Origin: Harmothoe impar
Lineage: Eukaryota; Annelida; Polychaeta; Phyllodocida; Polynoidae
DNA length: 64,000 nucleotides
Reading direction: 5' to 3'
Assembly: GCA_947462335.1 (NCBI GenBank)
Contig: OX381705.1
Span: 992,001 to 1,056,000, forward strand
Part shown: positions 57,243 to 64,000 of the stretch, piece after piece
How positions within the stretch are numbered: position 1 is the stretch's first letter
How the letters are laid out: each line of letters opens with the position of its first letter
Position numbers and translations under genes: made by a program
The notes under the pieces: generated by a model
What the model was told of the DNA's origin: nothing
The model's input: the letters and a program-made list of their open reading frames with translations, nothing else
Database searches by the model: none

Positions 57243-57935
57243 ATGTCCAGTGCAGCTTGTACACCTCTACCGATTTCACTCAGCACTAAACACAGGCGGT
57301 CAGTTTGGGAGTTCATTTCAGACGTCAAGAGTGGAGTAGAGACTGGTGAGGAAAAGCAGTTGTTCAGATATTGTCCTGAAGAGTACATCAGAGATAGTTA
57401 CATACCTCCAAATTTAGATTTTTCAAATTGTTTTCTGCATAACAACACGACTCCTATAAATGCTAGTAGTCCTTCTCTCAAGAAGTTCATAACTAGTTCT
57501 ACTGGGAAAGCTACTCAATCTGAAGTAGTGAGTAACGTGTTACTGCTAGTTTCTAAGTTACAACACAGTGTAACTTCTCATAGTGTAGTAGCTTCAGCTA
57601 TCAACTTTCAAAAATGTAGGACGAAACCCTACTTCAAAATTAATCAGCTTGAATCACACCAGCTGGGAAATTCCGTGTTCATCTCTACGAGTATGGTACA
57701 TGGCTTAATCAAGCACACAGTATCAGCTCCTGACAAGATAACACGTGCTAAATACTCTTCAGATCGGTTTCTGTATGAAAGAGCATACAAGACTGAGATT
57801 GGACACAATGCAAACGGGTGTTGTCACGTTGTAAGAGTAGTTGTACAACGTTGTCAAAACCCTACTCTACTGTGCCAAGGAGTCTTGTATGAACTGGTGA
57901 CAGCCTTTCCAACTCAATCCTTCTCCCCTAACTGA
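57243..57935 (+). CDS. Polinton orphan protein, 230 residues
   Basis: First gene of the plus-strand block. I do not recognise it. It starts at the first ATG after the shared promoter motif. The sequence is Ser/Thr-rich without a signal peptide or membrane segment. The C-terminal half (about residues 130-225) has a regular pattern of hydrophobic strands, including CHVVRVVVQRCQN and LLCQGVLYELV, suggesting a compact beta-rich domain. A poly(A) signal AATAAA follows at 57,980, so it is probably transcribed alone. It is not a protease, capsid or ATPase by any motif I can see. Confidence 0.7.
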   Translation: MSSAACTPLPISLSTKHRRSVWEFISDVKSGVETGEEKQLFRYCPEEYIRDSYIPPNLDFSNCFLHNNTTPINASSPSLKKFITSSTGKATQSEVVSNVLLLVSKLQHSVTSHSVVASAINFQKCRTKPYFKINQLESHQLGNSVFISTSMVHGLIKHTVSAPDKITRAKYSSDRFLYERAYKTEIGHNANGCCHVVRVVVQRCQNPTLLCQGVLYELVTAFPTQSFSPN

Positions 57936-58191
57936 TGAAAAAAAACTTTGACCAATAGTCTATTAGATGCTTCACAAAAAATAAAAAAAGTGAAAAAAGT
58001 ATAGGTGTACTAACAAACTAACTCTGGTCTCTCATATATTGAGAGACCCCCCTTCAAACTGGCACTCTACTTCTTAAAAATTTTACATGCACACTGTGTT
58101 TTAAACGGTTAGTTGTCAAGTCATAAATCACTCAGAGTATATAGGGTCGTGTAAGTGCACTCACTCATTCAAACGACCTTTCAACGTCATC
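57936..58191. promoter_or_regulatory. Poly(A) signal and next promoter
   Basis: AATAAA at 57,980-57,985 ends the preceding gene. TATATAG at 58,138-58,144 lies 48 bp before the next start codon, a sensible TATA-to-ATG distance for a short leader. Confidence 0.5.
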
Positions 58192-58845
58192 ATGAAGACA
58201 GCTCACGACCTCTACACGCTAGTTAAGGCTAGATACCCTGAAGACGAGTTAGTATTACAGTATGTGTGTGAAAGAAAAGAGTCTGTCACATGCACTGTAA
58301 AAACTTTACAGTACATTTTCAATCATTTCAAACAGACTTTAGAGCATAGGAAATGGTTGTATTACACTTGGGTTCTGCTAAGTGATAGCTTCAATGAGAG
58401 TGAAGCTAAATGTATAGACAAGTTGATAATGAAGCACGACTTGTCTAAGTTTTCAGCTGTAGAAGCTGTTGGATACGGGTGGAAGTTTGGCCGCCTTAAG
58501 AGTTCAAAACCTCTCAAGAACTCTGACCACCTTGCAATGTGGGAATCAGCGCTGAAACATCACTACGCAAACAACCCTCATCATCCTCAGTACCACTCTA
58601 ATCAAGACATGCCGACACATTACTTGTTAGAGAGTATCATAGACATGCTAGGTTGTCGGCTTCAAAGGAACTTAGCAGGTCGTTCAGATTTGAAAGTAGA
58701 AGACATTTTCAAAATCCCAGATACGTATCTAGAACGTTACACTGAAGCAGACAGATACAGAGTTAAAACTTATTTAAGTCAGTGGGAGCGTGATATTACA
58801 ACGTCCTCTCATCGTAGTGGTTTAGCGCTCAGAATGTTATTGTAA
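58192..58845 (+). CDS. DUF5662/HD-like putative phosphohydrolase
   Basis: 217 residues. The pattern KHDLSKFSAVE (H82, D83, K86, E91), then W117, HHYANNPHH (about 123-131), MP (140-141) and E147...D151 matches what I recall of the DUF5662 family, found mainly in bacteria and phages, whose conserved His/Asp set resembles an HD-type metal hydrolase. H51 could complete the H...HD...D signature. A nucleotide or nucleoside phosphohydrolase role is plausible but unproven. The gene has its own TATA-like box and is followed by a G-rich spacer. Its presence in an animal-genome element suggests transfer from a phage or bacterial source. Confidence 0.65.
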   Translation: MKTAHDLYTLVKARYPEDELVLQYVCERKESVTCTVKTLQYIFNHFKQTLEHRKWLYYTWVLLSDSFNESEAKCIDKLIMKHDLSKFSAVEAVGYGWKFGRLKSSKPLKNSDHLAMWESALKHHYANNPHHPQYHSNQDMPTHYLLESIIDMLGCRLQRNLAGRSDLKVEDIFKIPDTYLERYTEADRYRVKTYLSQWERDITTSSHRSGLALRMLL

Positions 58846-59130
58846 ACACTCTGATAAAAAAGTGAAACGTTAGTGCATCGTATAGAGTTGGGTGGGGTGG
58901 GGGGTGTGTATAGTATTAGCATAGGGTGTATGGGGTGGGGAGCACCCCTCTAGTGTGAAATGGATAGGGGGCGAGGAGTTCGAACTCAGAACGTTTTGCA
59001 TACTCTTTACACGATTTCCCTACGTATTCTAGTCTAAAGAGCTATATAAAAGCTCCCCCTAACCTACAACACCCCATACAACGCTCTACCTACCTACCTG
59101 CCTGTCTACTCCTTCACACACTCGCTCATC
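58846..59130 (+). promoter_or_regulatory. G-rich spacer with TATA promoter
   Basis: GGGTGGGG-type tracts (58,890-58,945) are followed by TATATAAAA at 59,043-59,051, 80 bp before the death-domain gene. This is the clearest TATA box in the element and probably drives the compact gene cluster downstream. Confidence 0.6.
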
Positions 59131-59817
59131 ATGGCAGATTTCAATTTGGTAGTACCTGTATCATCATTCTTCAAAGGAGAGCCGTTAGGATACTTACCAG
59201 ACGCTATGCTACTGAAAATAAGTAGTAAGTTGCCGACATCAGATTACATACGGTTAGGTTCATACCTCAAAGTGAACTTGAAGGACATGGGATATCTCAG
59301 TTGTGAGAGAAGTGTCATAACTCAAGCTAGAGAAATGTTCACTACTTGGTACCAGAAAAGTTGTACTACTAGGTGGGAAGAACTAGCAGACGCTTTGGAG
59401 GAATCTTACCGTATGGACCTCATCCAATTCTCACGTGAGTACATGGACAAGCATGACATGTGGGATGGCTTAGAGAGTGGAGACATGGAGTGGAAAGTGG
59501 AGAAATATTTCTCTCTTTTGTCTGAGCTCTGCCCTAGAGACTGGAAGACCATAGGGATCTACTTAGGGTTGACTTCTCATGAAATAGCTTTCATCTCTCA
59601 ACCTGTGCCTTCTGACAGAACTGTCAAGAACCCTGTCTATGAAGTGCTGAGAGCTTGGAAGTACAACGAGACGTCTGAGCCTATAGCTCTGATGAAAGTG
59701 TTGCAAGACGACATGGGTCGCAGCGACGTCGCAATGTATGTTCAAGGGTTGTATGCAGCTGTACCCAAAGCCATAAAAGTGAGCTGTGTCACTCCAGTGT
59801 TGACCACTCTCGTCTGA
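59131..59817 (+). CDS. Tandem death-domain protein
   Basis: 228 residues made almost entirely of two death-fold modules. Module 1 (about 24-104) shows LLKISSKLPTSDYIRLGSYL, then the helix-4/5 pattern AREMFTTWYQK and RWEELADALEESYRMDL. Module 2 (about 122-210) shows CPRDWKTIGIYLGLTSHEI, VLRAWKYNE and IALMKVLQDDMGRSDVA. This W-x-x-L/I-G-x-x-L, then L-x-x-W, then L-x-x-x-L spacing is the death-domain signature of apoptosis and innate-immune adaptors. No protease, kinase or membrane part is present, so it would act only by protein-protein contacts, either assembling or blocking host death-domain complexes. A clear TATA box precedes it and the ATPase gene starts 13 bp after its stop. Capture from a host gene is likely. 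Confidence 0.75.
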   Translation: MADFNLVVPVSSFFKGEPLGYLPDAMLLKISSKLPTSDYIRLGSYLKVNLKDMGYLSCERSVITQAREMFTTWYQKSCTTRWEELADALEESYRMDLIQFSREYMDKHDMWDGLESGDMEWKVEKYFSLLSELCPRDWKTIGIYLGLTSHEIAFISQPVPSDRTVKNPVYEVLRAWKYNETSEPIALMKVLQDDMGRSDVAMYVQGLYAAVPKAIKVSCVTPVLTTLV

Positions 59818-59830
59818 TCACTGCACTAAG

Positions 59831-60520
59831 ATGGACGTCTCTACCGCTGTGGAATCTGTTGAATTCGATCCTAGACTACAGTCACCTTTCACTATGCTAA
59901 TAGCTGGACCTACATCCTGTGGTAAGAGTCGTCTAGTATTCGAAGTGATAAATAACGTGAAGACTCTCGTCACACCTGAAGTACACGATATAACTTACTG
60001 CTACAGCCAGTGGCAACCAGAGTTTGAAAAGTTGAAAAGTGCAGGTGTGAAATTCAACGAAGGTCTTCTTACAAGGGATGAACTTTTCAACTCTAGTCGA
60101 GATACTAGTAAACACTCGATGCTCATCATAGACGACTTGTTAGACCCAGAATATGCACCTATAGCTAAAGACCTCTTCATCAAAGGTTCTCATCATATGA
60201 ACATGAATGTAATATTCATTACTCAGAACTTATTCTTTGCTAACAAAGACTTCAGGACTCTCAGTTTGAACAGTCATTATCTAGTTATTTTTAAAAACCC
60301 TCGAGATATGAGTCAGATAAGTTATATATCTAGACAAGCTTTCCCAGCGCAACCATCTTTCTTGACTCAGGTATATAACAAAGAGACTACAGCTAAACAC
60401 TCATACATAGTGTTGGACTGTAAGCAGAGCACACCTGACAACTTGCGAGTGAGGAACAGTATAACAACACCTTGGAACAGCGTAGTATTCATTCCTACTG
60501 GGAAAAAGCAGAAGAAATGA
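59831..60520 (+). CDS. A32-type genome-packaging ATPase (Polinton ATP)
   Basis: 229 residues of the FtsK/HerA-superfamily packaging ATPase found in Polintons, poxvirus-like viruses and virophages. The Walker A motif is GPTSCGKS (26-33), Walker B MLIIDD (97-102, with D101/D102), and the downstream polar motif is FITQN (129-133). It would pump element DNA into preformed capsids. All catalytic motifs are intact and the length is typical. Its TGA stop overlaps the ATG of the next gene as ATGA. Confidence 0.93.
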   Translation: MDVSTAVESVEFDPRLQSPFTMLIAGPTSCGKSRLVFEVINNVKTLVTPEVHDITYCYSQWQPEFEKLKSAGVKFNEGLLTRDELFNSSRDTSKHSMLIIDDLLDPEYAPIAKDLFIKGSHHMNMNVIFITQNLFFANKDFRTLSLNSHYLVIFKNPRDMSQISYISRQAFPAQPSFLTQVYNKETTAKHSYIVLDCKQSTPDNLRVRNSITTPWNSVVFIPTGKKQKK

Positions 60521-60927
60521 AGGGGAGTACTAAGAGTAAGCGTGCTAAGAGTCTTAAGCGCCGTCAGAGAAGTGCTTACTACCAAAAGTTAGTTTCTTTA
60601 CGTCGGCATTACTCTCTGTTGAAACATATAGCTAAATGTAGTAGTACAGACTGTCAACATTTAGTGAGAGGTCTCAGTGAAGAAGTGATCAGACTAATGA
60701 GTGTCATATGTGTCAATGTAATGAACAAAACCTTGACACCGAACTACCTTCACGCAGTCAAGAAGTTATCGCCGTACAAGAAACAGCTGAGAGCTATAAC
60801 AAAACCTAAGATTACTGTCATAGCTAAGAGACGAATACTACAGCAGGACGGTGGCTTCATAGGTGCACTACTGGGTGTAGCACTACCTCTTATTACTAGT
60901 CTCATAGGATCAGCTGTCAAACGGTAG
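60517..60927 (+). CDS. Basic protein with Gly-rich hydrophobic tail (candidate membrane-active virion peptide)
   Basis: I choose the ATG at 60,517, overlapping the ATPase stop, giving 136 residues; the frame is open further upstream (60,472) inside the ATPase gene. The N-terminus is strongly basic (KSKRAKSLKRRQR) and the middle is helical. The C-terminus, GGFIGALLGVALPLITSLIG, is a Gly-rich amphipathic or hydrophobic segment. Short proteins with such tails occur in Polintons and adintoviruses and have been compared with adenovirus pVI/pX-type membrane-active or core proteins. The assignment rests on composition and position. Confidence 0.6.
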   Translation: MKGSTKSKRAKSLKRRQRSAYYQKLVSLRRHYSLLKHIAKCSSTDCQHLVRGLSEEVIRLMSVICVNVMNKTLTPNYLHAVKKLSPYKKQLRAITKPKITVIAKRRILQQDGGFIGALLGVALPLITSLIGSAVKR

Positions 60928-60929
60928 TC

Positions 60930-61958
60930 ATGTCTTACACACGTATGGCTTTAGTGAGACCTGATTTAGTAGGTAAAAGCGACACCCCCATTTCTTCTAC
61001 TACTAACACTGACCCGCTACCTAGTGCAACACTCGCGTCTTCTGCTCCAGCTGTGCTACCAGACCCTCAAACTCAGTTCTATGAGAGTCAACTAGTCAGA
61101 GAAAAACTATCCCCACACAGTAGTCTAGTGGAGATATTGAGTCACTTACAGAAAGAAGCAACTAGAGTATTGAATGACTCTCAGTTGAACACTAGTGAGA
61201 GACTCAGTAGATACAACCAGCTCATGACTAAATCTTCTATACTATACAAAAAAGCTAAAATTGTGAGTCGAGCTGCTTCTTCTATGAACCCTAGAAATAT
61301 TACTCAACAACGTCACAAAAGAGGTAGGAGAGGGGAAGAAGCAGACGATGAAGCTACTTCAGGCGATGATGACGATATGTTTTCTACTACTAGTCATCAA
61401 ACTCCAACTCCAAGTTTACCTGGTGCTAGTGGAGACGATGAATATGAGTCTCAAGAAGAAGAAGAAAGAGAAGAAGAAGACACAGGACCTATAGGTAGAC
61501 AAGGTGTCATGGTGATGGATGCTTTAATTCAAAGGCGTGTACCTACTACTTATCAGAAGACTGCTATGAATCTGTATAGACACTTAGCAGACTCTGACAA
61601 AGGTAGAGGTACTATCAACTGGACTCCTAGTGGTGAACTAGTAGTGCACGGGCGGCGTATACAAGGGAGTAACATCATTGATCTACTAGGTGATGCAGCT
61701 CGGAAAAATAGTCTAACTAAGAAGCAACCTCCTATAGGACAAAAGTACTTCATCGCAGCTGTTAAAAGGTTGAACCCAGACCTCAAGTTCGTCAGAAACA
61801 AAGAATCTTTCAAGAGTGTTAGTTCTATGACTGGCTCCCCCTTCAGAAGACGTTCATATAGTGTAACACCAAAGCGTAAACGTAAAGCTAATACTGCACA
61901 GAGTGGTACTGGTATAACATCTCGTCAACTAGCAAAGTTATGGCGGACAAAGCTTTGA
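60930..61958 (+). CDS. Conserved Polinton-type protein of unknown role
   Basis: 342 residues, starting 2 bp after the previous stop. The N-terminal third is Ser/Pro-rich and the middle (about 125-185) is a highly acidic and basic low-complexity region (EEEEREEEDTG). A globular domain at about 200-290 (TYQKTAMNLYRHLADS, INWTPSGELVVHGRRIQGSN, IIDLLGDAA) resembles a domain I recall from many animal Polinton-like and cnidarian/arthropod transposon proteins that lie just upstream of an integrase; its function is not established. The C-terminus is Arg/Lys-rich (TPKRKRK), suggesting DNA contact or a virion core role. It overlaps the integrase start by 19 bp. Confidence 0.6.
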   Translation: MSYTRMALVRPDLVGKSDTPISSTTNTDPLPSATLASSAPAVLPDPQTQFYESQLVREKLSPHSSLVEILSHLQKEATRVLNDSQLNTSERLSRYNQLMTKSSILYKKAKIVSRAASSMNPRNITQQRHKRGRRGEEADDEATSGDDDDMFSTTSHQTPTPSLPGASGDDEYESQEEEEREEEDTGPIGRQGVMVMDALIQRRVPTTYQKTAMNLYRHLADSDKGRGTINWTPSGELVVHGRRIQGSNIIDLLGDAARKNSLTKKQPPIGQKYFIAAVKRLNPDLKFVRNKESFKSVSSMTGSPFRRRSYSVTPKRKRKANTAQSGTGITSRQLAKLWRTKL

Positions 61959-63022
61959 AGAAAGCTGTAGTAGATCGCTATACTTCAGTCAGAGAACCTG
62001 GAAGTTTCACTAGCGTGAGTAAATTGCGACACCATCACTTTAAGAAGACTGACTTAAAAAACATTGCTGAAGCTTTAGAAGATGTGGATGCTTACACTAG
62101 ACACAAACCTTACAAGAGACGGTTCACAAGACACAAGACTCAGACTTGGGGTATAGATAGACAATGGCAGTTAGATCTTATTGACATGAGAGAGTCTTCA
62201 CGTGAGAACAAAGGGTACCAGTATATTTTAGCTGGTATAGATGTCTTCTCAAGATATGGCTTTGCTCAACCTGTCAAGAGTAAGAAAGCTGTAGATGTAT
62301 TAGAAGCTTACAAGAAAATGACTGAGAGTAGACAACCTGTTAAAATCCAGACTGACAAAGGAAAAGAATTTTTGAACCAAACTTTCAGAAGTCATCTAGA
62401 AGAAAGGGGTGTAAAATTGTTCACTGGAGAGAACGATGACGTGAAATGTGCTATAGCTGAACGATTTAACGCCACACTGCAAGGTAAGCTGTGGCGTTGC
62501 TTTGCTTACTTCAACAACTACAAGTGGACAGGTATACTTCAAGATCTAGTCCACTCTTACAATAGTACTGTGCATAAGACACTAGGTGCAGCTCCAGTCG
62601 ACATCACAGACAAGAACTCTGATGCTCTGTTCTACAGGCTATATGAACAACCACCAGACAAGAGGACTGTGCCCAAGTTACTTTTGAAGAAAGGTTCTAA
62701 AGTGCGCATGCTTGCTAAGAAGCGCGCTTTCAACAGAGGTTACGAACCTAACTGGACTGAAGAAGTATACACTATAGATTCTGTCAAACCTAAAGGATAC
62801 CAACTGAAAGATGAACTAGGAGAAGAGATAAAAGGAACTTTCTACCAGCCTGAAGTTCAAAAGGTCCATGTCCGTCAAGGGAAGAGGTACGACATAGAGG
62901 AAGTAGTGAAGTACAGAGGCTCAGGTCGTAAGCGTCAAGCATACGTCAAGTGGAAAGGTTACGGGGATAAGTTCAACACGTGGGAACCTGCTAACAACGT
63001 GAAAAAATGGCGTTCACAATGA
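61940..63022 (+). CDS. Retroviral-type integrase with C-terminal chromodomain (Polinton INT)
   Basis: 360 residues. The core (about 70-230) carries the D,D35E triad: D79 in WQLDLIDM, D139 in IQTDKGKEF and E174 in AIAERFNATL. After an SH3-like region (about 245-310) comes a chromodomain (about 317-354) with YDIEEVVKYRG, YVKWKGYGD and TWEP. That is the usual Polinton arrangement and would steer insertion toward chromatin marks such as methylated histone H3. The N-terminal zinc-binding part found in retroviruses is not evident. The triad is intact, so the enzyme should be active. It starts inside the preceding gene and overlaps the next by 16 bp. Confidence 0.95.
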   Translation: MADKALKKAVVDRYTSVREPGSFTSVSKLRHHHFKKTDLKNIAEALEDVDAYTRHKPYKRRFTRHKTQTWGIDRQWQLDLIDMRESSRENKGYQYILAGIDVFSRYGFAQPVKSKKAVDVLEAYKKMTESRQPVKIQTDKGKEFLNQTFRSHLEERGVKLFTGENDDVKCAIAERFNATLQGKLWRCFAYFNNYKWTGILQDLVHSYNSTVHKTLGAAPVDITDKNSDALFYRLYEQPPDKRTVPKLLLKKGSKVRMLAKKRAFNRGYEPNWTEEVYTIDSVKPKGYQLKDELGEEIKGTFYQPEVQKVHVRQGKRYDIEEVVKYRGSGRKRQAYVKWKGYGDKFNTWEPANNVKKWRSQ

Positions 63023-64000
63023 CACTACCTAGCAACTCGTCTATGAAAGTTTTCCCAGACAACACTCTGACAACTTACAACACATTGTTACCTGAGTATG
63101 TATCTTCTAGTACTCCAATGGAGTGTGCTCTGCAAGAAATAACGTGTCCTACTAGTTGGTACAACGTAGAATGTGAGACATTGTTGTTCATAGAAGGTGA
63201 AACAGACTCAACTATACCCAAGAGCGTCATGAGTGCTAAAAGACTACAAGAAGCACTACATAAGCGAAGCTCAGACTTTTTTCCTTACACAGCGAACGAT
63301 CCTGTGTTGAATAGGAAAAGTTCAAGTATACACGACAGCGTAGCTAAGAAGTGTCTACAGCGAGGTGTAGAGATCAAACGCTCTAAACAAGTACCAGTAC
63401 GACAACCTACAGCGAGACTTAGTGTAGAATCAGACCCAAGCTCTGGAGAAGTAGCGCGACCTGCGCCGCTACCTAGTGTCGAATCGGACAGCGAAACCGA
63501 AACTGAACCAGACCCTTTAGCAGAAGTGCCGCCATCTGGTGCAGACAGTATCACTTACAGAATAGTACGCGGTTTGAACCCTGAGAACCGTGCGAGTGCA
63601 GCAGTCTCAGCTGTGAGAGATTCACTCAACTTAAATTACACAGAAAAAGCAGCATTCATAAACGGGCTTACTACTAGAGAGTCAGAAGTTTTGACTGAGG
63701 AAGAACTCAGAGTAGTGAAAATAGAATTAAAGTTGAAGTATTTAGATAAACTAGTCAACACTTTTCAATTCCCAGCAGTCCGGACATATACAGCTTTCTC
63801 TCTGCAAGGTGTATATCTACAAGACAACAGTGACTTCATAAATTATCTGAACAAGTGTATTAACAGGAAACACCCTAGTATCATCAAGAAACTGAGGACA
63901 CACCACAAGAACAATAAATCTAACGTGTTCACATACAACAGGTATACAATGAAGTGTATTGTAGCTCTACCCCCTGATGTTGTGATACAACTACCAGTTA
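63007..64000 (+). CDS. Conserved Polinton structural-type protein, 5' part
   Basis: A frame of 331 codons that runs off the window without a stop; it starts at ATG 63,007, inside the end of the integrase gene. The N-terminus (TLPSNSSMKVFPDNTLTTYN followed by LPEY... and ALQEITCPTSWYNVE) matches a segment I recall from many animal Polinton proteins, in which a beta-rich N-terminal domain begins almost identically. Residues about 125-180 are Ser/Glu/Pro-rich. The remainder is mixed alpha/beta. Its place after the integrase suggests a virion component (possibly penton or minor capsid), but I cannot assign it firmly. Confidence 0.65.
   Translation, partial: MAFTMTLPSNSSMKVFPDNTLTTYNTLLPEYVSSSTPMECALQEITCPTSWYNVECETLLFIEGETDSTIPKSVMSAKRLQEALHKRSSDFFPYTANDPVLNRKSSSIHDSVAKKCLQRGVEIKRSKQVPVRQPTARLSVESDPSSGEVARPAPLPSVESDSETETEPDPLAEVPPSGADSITYRIVRGLNPENRASAAVSAVRDSLNLNYTEKAAFINGLTTRESEVLTEEELRVVKIELKLKYLDKLVNTFQFPAVRTYTAFSLQGVYLQDNSDFINYLNKCINRKHPSIIKKLRTHHKNNKSNVFTYNRYTMKCIVALPPDVVIQLPV

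Noticed and set aside
61940..63022. Retrovirus or LTR retrotransposon integrase
   Set aside because: No reverse transcriptase, RNase H, gag or LTR is nearby, while a protein-primed polymerase and packaging ATPase are; the context is Polinton.
63285..63554. Minus-strand 89-codon frame
   Set aside because: Antisense to the low-complexity part of the conserved Polinton protein that starts at 63,007.

Overview
The window is eukaryotic DNA: long non-coding stretches full of microsatellites, minisatellites and small inverted-repeat transposons, tRNA-derived SINE heads, GT-AG exon candidates and one 200-base assembly gap. The number of nested MITE families and the style of the repeats suggest a marine invertebrate (echinoderm, lancelet, hemichordate or mollusc), but nothing here fixes the species.

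Positions 1 to about 41,900 hold almost no supportable genes. The region is a mosaic of at least eight terminal-inverted-repeat MITE families, several nested inside one another, so their relative ages can be read. It also has at least four foldback elements with tandem repeats inside their arms (2.3, 21.4-25.3, 35.2-36.1 and 39.1-40.0 kb), a second very large palindrome (25.3-28.6 kb), a 2-kb minisatellite (12.4-14.4 kb) and a 10-unit array carrying a CRE-type TGACGTCA site in nearly every unit (3.8-4.4 kb). Positions 41,900-46,100 probably hold part of a host gene. Three exon candidates have matching splice phases, and the last encodes an acidic low-complexity protein and runs into the assembly gap.

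From about 49.1 kb to the window end lies most of an intact Polinton/Maverick-type element, an integrated virus-like DNA transposon. On the minus strand are a Cys-rich orphan protein, a 1360-residue protein-primed DNA polymerase B with an OTU-like region and a zinc finger ahead of the exonuclease, and a 511-residue protein with two SUMO-interaction motifs. On the plus strand are an orphan protein, an HD/DUF5662-like protein, a tandem death-domain protein, an A32-type packaging ATPase, a basic protein with a hydrophobic Gly-rich tail (candidate membrane-active virion peptide), a Polinton-type conserved protein, a D,D35E integrase with a C-terminal chromodomain, and a partial conserved Polinton protein that runs off the window. 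The major capsid protein, the adenain-like protease and the right terminus are not seen and presumably lie beyond 64,000.

Replication would use the protein-primed polymerase, insertion the integrase and chromodomain, and packaging the ATPase with capsid genes outside the window. The most unusual feature is that this one element carries three modules aimed at host signalling chemistry: death-fold adaptors, SUMO-binding motifs and an OTU (deubiquitinase-like) domain. All frames appear intact, so the copy is young or still under selection.
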